From Prevotella sp. UBA3208 (GTDB taxonomy: Bacteria; Bacteroidota; Bacteroidia; Bacteroidales; Bacteroidaceae), in NCBI GenBank assembly GCA_002363695.1, contig DEWO01000006.1, positions 840 through 9,592 on the forward strand: a stretch of DNA of 8,753 nt, in the 5' to 3' direction. The notes under the pieces are model-generated. The model saw only the letters and a list, made by a program, of their open reading frames with translations. It was not told the DNA's origin and did not search any database. Shown in pieces: positions 1 to 4,403 of the stretch. Each line of letters begins with the position of its first letter. Position 1 is the first letter of the stretch. A program made the position numbers and the translations under genes.

Positions 1-764
1 CCGAAGGTCATCCAGAAGCGTGCGCGCTTGATGGTGGGATAGTTGATGACCAGCGACTCAATCTCCTCGTGGTGCAGCAGATAGCTGTCGCGTGGGCCGA
101 TGTTGGGATAGGTCAGGTCCTTGTGAATCTCCAGCGGCTCTGTCTCCACCCACTGGCCGTTCTCCCAGTAGAGTCCCTTCTGGGTAATCTCGCGGATGTT
201 GATCTCTGGGTTGAAGTTGGTGGCGAAGGCCTTATGGTGGTCACCGGCATTGCAGTCGACGATGTCCAGATACTGCATCTCCTTGAAGTGGTGCTTGGCA
301 GCGTATGCCGTGTAGATGCTGGTGACGCCTGGGTCGAAGCCACATCCGAGGATGGCGGTCAGACCTGCCTTCTCGAACTTCTCGCGATAGGCCCACTGCC
401 ACGAATACTCGAAGTGAGCCTCGTCCTTGGGCTCGTAGTTGGCAGTGTCCAAGTAGGAGCAGCCACAGGCCAGACAAGCCTCCATGATGGTCAGGTCCTG
501 ATAGGGCAGTGCCAGATTGATGACCAGCTCTGGCTTGTAGCTGTTGAAGAGCGCCTTCAGTTGCTCCACGTCGTCAGCGTCTACCTGTGCTGTCTGTATG
601 GGCAGTTTGTAGCCCTTCTGGTGGATGGCCTCTACGATGGCGTCGCACTTCTGCTTGCGGCGGCTTGCTATCATGAACTCTGTAAACACGTCAGCGTTTT
701 GTGCTATCTTGAACGCTGCTACCGTTGCGACGCCTCCGGCGCCAATCATTAGTACTCTTGACAT
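1..764 (-). CDS. Carboxynorspermidine/carboxyspermidine dehydrogenase (saccharopine dehydrogenase family), 3' end missing
   Basis: The 254 visible residues begin MSRVLMIGAGGVATVAAFKI, an N-terminal Rossmann dinucleotide-binding strand and glycine loop (G8-A9-G10-G11-V12). They continue with features of the Lys9-like family: INLALPYQDLTIMEACLACG, YLDTANYEPKDEAHFEYSWQ, AILGCGFDPGV and NIGPRDSYLLHHEEIESLV. The family is usually about 400 residues, so roughly the last third lies beyond the left edge. In Bacteroidetes these enzymes reductively condense aspartate semialdehyde with a diamine using NADPH to give carboxy(nor)spermidine, which a decarboxylase then converts to (nor)spermidine in the cytoplasm. 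The alternative, true saccharopine dehydrogenase of lysine metabolism, is less likely because the FDPGV and EPKDEAHFEY blocks are those I associate with the polyamine enzymes. The start at 764 follows an A-rich leader without a Shine-Dalgarno. It lies 34 bases after the gene ending at 799, and I see no separate promoter, so the two are probably co-transcribed. Confidence 0.92.
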   Translation of the reverse strand, partial: MSRVLMIGAGGVATVAAFKIAQNADVFTEFMIASRRKQKCDAIVEAIHQKGYKLPIQTAQVDADDVEQLKALFNSYKPELVINLALPYQDLTIMEACLACGCSYLDTANYEPKDEAHFEYSWQWAYREKFEKAGLTAILGCGFDPGVTSIYTAYAAKHHFKEMQYLDIVDCNAGDHHKAFATNFNPEINIREITQKGLYWENGQWVETEPLEIHKDLTYPNIGPRDSYLLHHEEIESLVINYPTIKRARFWMTF

Positions 765-798
765 CTTTTTTTCTATTTTCGATTTAACTATTTACTAT

Positions 799-1413
799 TT
801 ATTGGCGATTGAGTTCCTCGCCCCTGATGCCCAGGGCGGCCATCAGCGAGTAGCCCAGTATTTCCTGTCGGAAGCATCCTCCCTCCATGGGCTGCATGGC
901 CAGTACGGTGATGCGCTTCTCGTCGTCAGCGTGGCGCAGTCCCTCGCGAACCTTATTATATATATGCTCAGCGTTGGGCACCACGATGAGGCGACGCACC
1001 TCAGCGGCATTGCTGATGACCTGCATGGAGTCGATGAACAGGTCGTCCATCGTCACCATCTCTTCCACCTTGACGCAGCTGACCATGAACTCGCCCAGCG
1101 GCCCTGTGAAGGCCTTGCCGTCCAAGTCGGCGAAGGTTCCTGGCTGGAAGTTCTGCATCTCGGCTTGCTGGTGCAGCAGCACGACCTGTATAGCGGTCGG
1201 AGGCGTGTCTTGCCCCTCATGTTGGCTCATGGGTCTCAGCCCTCCGTCCATTGCCACACACTCCAGCCAGCGGGCCATGTCGCCCTGTGGAATCCTGCGT
1301 CCCAGCATACGCTCAAAGTTGACTATGAGGTCAAACGCAACCTTGTCGACGTAGTCTGCGTCGACAAGGATTACATTTTCGCACCACTTGTCCCTGCTCA
1401 TGTTTTCATTCAT
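799..1413 (-). CDS. Conserved-type protein of unknown function (possibly DUF6621)
   Basis: This is a 204-residue cytoplasmic protein with no signal peptide or membrane segment. It resembles a Bacteroidales family I remember as DUF6621; that name is from memory and not certain. The N-terminus carries ENVILVDADYVDKVAFDLIV (about 12-31), then ERMLGRRIP and a WLECVAMDGG block. The C-terminal half alternates predicted strands and helices: EMVTMDDLFIDSM, RRLIVVPNAEHIYNKV, RITVLAMQP and ILGYSLMAALGIRGEEL. The reading frame is open further upstream to a TTG at 1584, but a promoter at 1420-1451 cuts through that extension, so the start is ATG 1413 (MNENMSRDKW) or ATG 1401 (MSRDKW). The polyamine dehydrogenase gene follows after 34 bases, suggesting one transcript. 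Its function is unknown; a link to polyamine metabolism is only positional. Confidence 0.85.
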   Translation of the reverse strand: MNENMSRDKWCENVILVDADYVDKVAFDLIVNFERMLGRRIPQGDMARWLECVAMDGGLRPMSQHEGQDTPPTAIQVVLLHQQAEMQNFQPGTFADLDGKAFTGPLGEFMVSCVKVEEMVTMDDLFIDSMQVISNAAEVRRLIVVPNAEHIYNKVREGLRHADDEKRITVLAMQPMEGGCFRQEILGYSLMAALGIRGEELNRQ

Positions 1414-1419
1414 AGGGTA

Positions 1420-1451
1420 CAAAGTTACAGCAAAAAGTGCGAATAACCAAA
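1420..1451 (-). promoter_or_regulatory. Bacteroidetes-type promoter for the unknown-function/polyamine dehydrogenase pair
   Basis: Read on the minus strand, a -33 box TTTG (1451-1448) is followed by exactly 20 bases and a -7 box TAACTTTG (1427-1420), matching the TTTG-N19-21-TAnnTTTG consensus. The start codon at 1413 lies only 6 bases beyond the -7 box, so the transcript would begin at or within a few bases of that ATG. Confidence 0.75.
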
Positions 1452-1463
1452 TTTTTCCGGAGT

Positions 1464-1568
1464 TTAGTTGTACCAGATGTTGGAATTGTAGTGCATGAAG
1501 CGGTCTTCCTCGTTGTACTGGTTGTCTAACTCGTACTCTTCTTCGTTGTACATCTTCTGAGTCTTCAT
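1464..1568 (-). CDS. Candidate small acidic protein, 34 residues
   Basis: An ATG at 1568 opens a 34-codon frame ending in TAA at 1464. The peptide starts MKTQKMYNEEEYELDNQYNE and ends in HYNSNIWYN. It is rich in Asn (6), Glu (6) and Tyr (5), with 8 acidic against 3 basic residues and no hydrophobic segment, so it should be soluble. Support for translation is a GGGAGG Shine-Dalgarno (1581-1576) placed 7 bases before the ATG, unusually good for this phylum, and a consensus promoter about 80 bases upstream. The gene downstream has its own promoter 13 bases after this stop, so this may be a separate short transcript that reads into it. I do not recognise the peptide. It could alternatively be a regulatory leader peptide or a chance frame. 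Confidence 0.5.
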   Translation of the reverse strand: MKTQKMYNEEEYELDNQYNEEDRFMHYNSNIWYN

Positions 1569-1575
1569 AGTTGTG

Positions 1576-1581
1576 CCCTCC
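1576..1581 (-). promoter_or_regulatory. Strong Shine-Dalgarno GGGAGG of the small ORF
   Basis: GGGAGG on the minus strand lies 7 bases before the ATG at 1568. The other genes in the window start without a comparable site, so this motif is what picks out the small frame over the TTG-initiated frame that overlaps it. Confidence 0.55.
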
Positions 1582-1644
1582 CAAATCTTTTTGTTAGTTA
1601 GTATTGATTGTTAGTTAAACCGGAGCTATTTCGCTTCCATGTGG

Positions 1645-1675
1645 CAAATATAGTAAGAATATCTGAAACGTGCAA
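1645..1675 (-). promoter_or_regulatory. Bacteroidetes-type promoter upstream of the small ORF
   Basis: On the minus strand, TTG (1675-1673) is followed by 20 bases and then TATATTTG (1652-1645), a full TAnnTTTG -7 box. Transcription should start near 1639, giving a leader of about 70 bases before the ATG at 1568. Confidence 0.7.
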
Positions 1676-1728
1676 CTTTTCAGACCATTATTTTTCGTTT
1701 TTCCACCAAAATGGTTGCAAAATGAATA

Positions 1729-2040
1729 TTAATTCTGTTTTTCTTTCCGATATAGTATTCTTCCTTCTCTGTCTATGTTCTGTTTGAAGAGGGGGTTTTT
1801 GATGTCAGAATAGATATGCGTATCAAAGAAATAAGGTATATGCGATTCGTAGAGTTTCTGGTTAAGTTTGGTAAGGCTTTGTCGTGTCAGTTTGTCTCCC
1901 TTTAGTGACAGGTCAATATCCGAAGCCTTCCAATAGTCGCCTCGTGCCCTGGAACCATAGATAATAGTCTCTTCTATTTCTGGAATAGAAGATAGTATAT
2001 TCAGCAATTCTTGATATGATCTGTCGCTAAGTCCGTACAT
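1729..2040 (-). CDS. Minimal nucleotidyltransferase (MNT-type, antitoxin-like), orphan
   Basis: This is a 103-residue protein of the DNA polymerase beta superfamily, MNT type. It contains the nucleotide-binding signature GSRARG (29-34), the metal-binding pair D41-x-D43 (SDIDL) and a likely third carboxylate D73 (FFDTH). In HEPN/MNT modules such proteins AMPylate and silence a HEPN ribonuclease toxin. Here no HEPN gene lies on either side: upstream is a promoter with a 9-codon frame, and downstream is another promoter. I chose ATG 2040 (MYGLSD...) because family members begin in this way and AAAGGAA lies directly before it. A TTG at 2064 would add eight residues. The gene is visibly more AT-rich than its neighbours, suggesting transfer. 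It could act on an unlinked partner or be a remnant. Confidence 0.87.
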   Translation of the reverse strand: MYGLSDRSYQELLNILSSIPEIEETIIYGSRARGDYWKASDIDLSLKGDKLTRQSLTKLNQKLYESHIPYFFDTHIYSDIKNPLFKQNIDREGRILYRKEKQN

Positions 2041-2064
2041 TTCCTTTCTAATTCTGGTTAGCAA

Positions 2065-2094
2065 TCATTTATTACTTTTCTCAGTTCCTTCCAT
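2065..2094 (-). other. Nine-codon leader frame before the nucleotidyltransferase
   Basis: ATG 2094 encodes MEGTEKSNK and stops at TGA 2067-2065, about 15 bases after the predicted transcription start. It could be an upstream regulatory frame, the stub of a lost HEPN partner gene, or chance. It has no good ribosome binding site. Confidence 0.2.
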
Positions 2095-2115
2095 TGTTTA
2101 TGCTTTTCTATGCTG

Positions 2116-2147
2116 CAAATTTACGCACTTTTTGTGAAACGCCCAAA
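2116..2147 (-). promoter_or_regulatory. Bacteroidetes-type promoter for the nucleotidyltransferase
   Basis: On the minus strand, TTTG (2147-2144), 20 bases and TAAATTTG (2123-2116) fit the consensus exactly. The start should be near 2109, leaving a leader of about 70 bases before ATG 2040. The -33 box lies inside a strong inverted repeat (2125-2166). Confidence 0.75.
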
Positions 2148-2166
2148 TTTTGGGCGGAAAAAGTGC
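2125..2166. repeat. Two-tier inverted repeat overlapping the nucleotidyltransferase promoter
   Basis: The outer arms GCACTTTTT (2125-2133) and AAAAAGTGC (2158-2166) are perfect complements. Nested inside are CGCCCAAA (2140-2147) and TTTGGGCG (2149-2156) around a single T. The internal loop is 6 bases on one side and 1 on the other. The inner palindrome covers the -33 box and the outer left arm lies in the spacer, so it could be an operator. It could also be a second structure downstream of the terminator at 2186-2225. Confidence 0.6.
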
Positions 2167-2185
2167 TGATGTCCCTCTGGGGCGC

Positions 2186-2225
2186 AAAACGAAAATCGAG
2201 GCAGTCCGTTGTGGGCAGCCTCGAT
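2186..2225 (-). terminator. Intrinsic terminator of the secreted protein gene
   Basis: On the minus strand, arms ATCGAGGC (2225-2218) and GCCTCGAT (2202-2195) form an 8-bp stem with a 15-base loop, followed by TTTTCGTTTT. It lies 28 bases after the stop of the gene ending at 2253. Confidence 0.7.
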
Positions 2226-2252
2226 GGTTATTGTTTGCTTAAAAGTGTCGTC

Positions 2253-3341
2253 TTACTTCTGAATCATCTTCTTGCCGTTCTGAATCACTACACCCTTGAA
2301 ACTCTTGTCAACCTTCTGACCAGCGAGGTTGTAGACAGGAGCGTCAGCGTCAAGTTCTGCCTTCACGTTGGCAATGCCATCCGTGCCACTAGCCTGGAAG
2401 TAATATCCATAAAGTCCCATCTGGTTATTAGGATTCATAACCATATAAGTCTTGTTTGCCTCAATATCAAAAGTTATGTAGCCAAAGAATGTTCGGCTGT
2501 TAGGAGCAAGTTCAAAAGTTCCCTCTCCATTGTCCTCAGTGACATAAAAGTTCTCATTCAACTTGAAAGTATGCCATACTTTACCATGCCAGCCATCCCA
2601 GCCGTTGTTTTGTAGTACACCTTCTACTTTAATTTTGTCAGGAGCAAGTACTGTGTATCCAGCATCAGCAGTAGACTCGTCAATAATATAGAGGGGACGC
2701 TGAGGGAGATTCTTCCACATACAGGCAGCCACTAACAAAGTACCAGATTTCTGAGAAGTGAATTCATAGTAGCAACCCTTTACTGGCAATTTGCCACAGC
2801 CTGGAGTCCAAAACACATTAGCCACACGATGAGTAGCATTGCCATCACTATTAGTGTCGTAAAAATCATAAGAACCCAAACTAGGGTCGCCGTTCTTTGG
2901 CTTCACATAATTTGAAAATTTGATAATGCAATCATCTGTATCCAAAGCCTCATTCGTTGCAGTACTAAGTTGCCAAGCCTCATTCTTTGCAGCATCACTG
3001 TTAGGTGTGGATACGGCTTTGAGAGTAATATCGCCTGTATTAACCGTAAAGGTGTATTCCTTTAATGTAGAAGCATATTGGGCTCCATTGTTTGCATCAA
3101 GCCATGTAGTCACGTTGCTCATGTTGTCTGGGTATGTGCCTTCTGGGAATTGTTTTACATCTTGCGGAATCAAATATACAGCACCAGTATTGTCTGATTC
3201 AACAGCAGTGGTCAAAACAGGTTTTTGTGATCCACCGACCTCCTGATTTTCGAAAACAAGATCAGAGGCCTTCCATGTCTCTTGCGCATTAACACTCATG
3301 GCAACGAGGGCCATGCTAATAAGAGTAAAAATTTTCTTCAT
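2253..3341 (-). CDS. Secreted protein of unknown function with Bacteroidales C-terminal tail
   Basis: This is a 362-residue precursor with a classical signal peptide (MKKIFTLISMALVAMSVNA, cleavage before QETW at 20). The body looks beta-rich, with blocks FWTPGCGKLPVKGCYYEF (about 178-195), NNGWDGWHGKVWHTFKLNEN (255-274) and RTFFGYITFDIEANKTYMV (293-311). There are five cysteines in the mature protein. The end, PVYNLAGQKV ... VVIQNGKK, is a tail I associate with many secreted Prevotella and Bacteroides proteins, often glycan-active ones. I see no catalytic motif. It might bind or process plant polysaccharide, given the nearby pectinases, but this is guesswork. ATG 3341 is chosen because an upstream ATG at 3383 lies within the promoter and would bury the signal peptide. 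The gene has its own promoter and terminator, so it is monocistronic. Confidence 0.9.
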   Translation of the reverse strand: MKKIFTLISMALVAMSVNAQETWKASDLVFENQEVGGSQKPVLTTAVESDNTGAVYLIPQDVKQFPEGTYPDNMSNVTTWLDANNGAQYASTLKEYTFTVNTGDITLKAVSTPNSDAAKNEAWQLSTATNEALDTDDCIIKFSNYVKPKNGDPSLGSYDFYDTNSDGNATHRVANVFWTPGCGKLPVKGCYYEFTSQKSGTLLVAACMWKNLPQRPLYIIDESTADAGYTVLAPDKIKVEGVLQNNGWDGWHGKVWHTFKLNENFYVTEDNGEGTFELAPNSRTFFGYITFDIEANKTYMVMNPNNQMGLYGYYFQASGTDGIANVKAELDADAPVYNLAGQKVDKSFKGVVIQNGKKMIQK

Positions 3342-3380
3342 AACGTTATAAATTTGAATTAGTAATAGAGTTTCTGTGTG

Positions 3381-3412
3381 CAAATTTAGGAGTTTTCTTC
3401 GAATTCTCCAAA
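3381..3412 (-). promoter_or_regulatory. Bacteroidetes-type promoter of the secreted protein gene
   Basis: On the minus strand, TTTG (3412-3409), 20 bases and TAAATTTG (3388-3381) match the consensus. The start should fall near 3374, giving a short A/T-rich leader of about 33 bases without a Shine-Dalgarno. The spacer and boxes form a bulged inverted repeat, AAATTT-A-GGAG (3382-3392) against CTCC-AAATTT (3406-3415), which might be an operator. Confidence 0.75.
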
Positions 3413-3442
3413 TTTTTTGCCACTTAGTTGTAAAATAGACGC

Positions 3443-4123
3443 TTATTCTGACGTTTTGTCGTCATTTGCACGACGAATCCACACTTTGTGCGAGTGGGAG
3501 CCTCGTGTGGTGATGCCTGACGTGGGGTCGCTGGTCATGTGGCGCAGGTCCTTCGAGGCTGTCGTCCGGCTCTGGCTGGTGGCTATGGCGTAGTCGCTGA
3601 GGGTCATGTAGCCTTGGCGGTCTATGACGGCGAGGGCTTTACGGATGCGCTCTTCGAGGCTGTCGTTGGGCTTGCGAGGCACTACGACGTCTGTCTCGGC
3701 ACGCTCGAAGGTGGCTTCCTGGTTCATCAGCTCCAGCAGCTTTGGGTCGGGCTTGAAGTTGATGCCTTTGATGCAGACGTGTCTGTACTTGGTTCGCGGC
3801 TCGTCGTCGGTGTCGCCTTTCTTCTGCTTCTTGGCTTCAGTGGCCTCGCTGGGTGTCGTCGTGTCGAAGCCCAGTGTCAGCGAGAATACGCCCAGCCCGT
3901 CAATCTTGATGTTGTGCCCCAGCGGCATCCAGCTTTTCATGGTTGTCACCAGTGCGTCCATCACGCCACGGATGGCCCCCTCGCTGAAGCTTCCGCTGTA
4001 CTCGCGCATGTGGCGTATGACGGTGTTGAAGTCGTGCAGCGAGTAGGTCTGCATACGTGGATAGACCTTCTTCTTGCCGTTGCCCATCTCCTCGCTCATC
4101 TCTTGTAATACATAGTTTGGCAT
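3443..4123 (-). CDS. HU-like DNA-binding protein fused to a winged helix (HU-HIG type)
   Basis: This is a 226-residue cytoplasmic DNA-binding protein. Residues 1-135 match the Bacteroidetes long HU variant: MPNYVLQEM, KKVYPRMQTYSLHDFNTVIR (18-37), the strand-turn-strand core GHNIKIDGLGVFSLTLGF (69-86), a charged linker (90-111) and VCIKGINFKPDPKLLELM (116-133). Residues 155-217 look like a winged helix: LEERIRKALAVI, GYMTLSDYAIATSQSRTTAS (171-190, helix-turn-helix) and a wing ending SHKVWIR. Pfam's HU-HIG family is defined as HU fused to wHTH, Ig or glycine-rich modules, so this is the wHTH form. Start ATG 4123 fits the conserved MPNY opening; extending to 4174 adds a lysine-rich non-family stretch. 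It is transcribed divergently from the pectinase genes, through a leader carrying a 108-bp palindromic repeat element. A role as local regulator, possibly autoregulatory, is plausible but inferred. Confidence 0.92.
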   Translation of the reverse strand: MPNYVLQEMSEEMGNGKKKVYPRMQTYSLHDFNTVIRHMREYSGSFSEGAIRGVMDALVTTMKSWMPLGHNIKIDGLGVFSLTLGFDTTTPSEATEAKKQKKGDTDDEPRTKYRHVCIKGINFKPDPKLLELMNQEATFERAETDVVVPRKPNDSLEERIRKALAVIDRQGYMTLSDYAIATSQSRTTASKDLRHMTSDPTSGITTRGSHSHKVWIRRANDDKTSE

Positions 4124-4172
4124 AGTCTTCGATGTTTTTTTTCTTTGTTCTCTGTATAATTGTTTTTTTCTC

Positions 4173-4280
4173 ACTGGGAAAGTTCTGTACCCAACTTGGA
4201 AACATGTGTACCCAACTTAGGAACATGTGTACCCAACTTGGGAACTTGTGTACCCAACTTGGGAACATAACTTTTCCAGT
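4173..4280. repeat. 108-bp composite palindrome with four 21-bp dyad units
   Basis: Four tandem 21-base units occupy 4186-4206, 4207-4227, 4228-4248 and 4249-4269, consensus TGTACCCAACTTGGGAACAT followed by G. Within each unit, TGTaCCCAA-C-TTGGGaACA is a 19-base dyad with one built-in mismatch; units 1, 2 and 3 carry one extra mismatch each. Outside them, ACTGGGAAAGTT (4173-4184) and AACTTTTCCAGT (4269-4280) are 12-base inverted arms with one G/T mismatch. Arms and units share one axis (positions pair to a sum of 4453), with units 1:4 pairing at 15 of 19 and 2:3 at 14 of 19 positions. The symmetry stops at 4172/4281. It lies in the leader between the -7 box and the HU-like start codon. Confidence 0.9.
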
Positions 4281-4282
4281 TG

Positions 4283-4313
4283 CAAAGATACATTTTTCTT
4301 TCGAGACGGCAAA
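4283..4313 (-). promoter_or_regulatory. Bacteroidetes-type promoter of the HU-like gene
   Basis: On the minus strand, TTTG (4313-4310), 19 bases and TATCTTTG (4290-4283) match the consensus. The start should fall near 4276, inside the outer arm of the palindromic element, so the transcript would have a leader of about 150 bases containing all four repeat units. Confidence 0.7.
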
Positions 4314-4403
4314 ATGTTTCGCGTATTATTTTCTAATATATAATGTGACAAACCTGATGTTGGTTCGTCTATACAGATAAAAGGAACTAAAAACAAACTC
4401 GAA

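Noticed and set aside
69..1446. Long plus-strand frames of 227 and 273 codons covering 69-752 and 625-1446.
   Set aside because: They are antisense to the polyamine dehydrogenase and the 799-1413 gene, which have recognisable motifs or family-like patterns. The plus-strand translations are low in complexity and match nothing I know.
1414..1584. N-terminal extension of the 799-1413 protein to a TTG at 1584.
   Set aside because: It runs through a consensus promoter, its arginine-rich translation is unlike the rest, and it overlaps the small ORF with the better ribosome binding site.
3342..3383. N-terminal extension of the secreted protein to ATG 3383.
   Set aside because: ATG 3383 lies inside the -7 box and would hide the signal peptide that begins at 3341.
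3539..4108. Plus-strand frame of 189 codons.
   Set aside because: It is antisense to the HU-winged-helix gene and has no recognisable domain.
4186..4269. Possible CRISPR array.
   Set aside because: The units are directly adjacent with no spacers, and no cas genes are present.
4173..4280. MITE insertion as the explanation of the palindromic element.
   Set aside because: It has terminal inverted arms but I see no flanking target-site duplication, and I cannot check for other copies. I left it open as an alternative rather than calling a mobile element.
4317..4344. E. coli-like promoter (TTTCGC, 16-base spacer, TATAAT) before the pectinase.
   Set aside because: Bacteroidetes primary sigma factors do not use this consensus, the -35 match is poor and the region is AT-rich, so TATAAT is easily found by chance.
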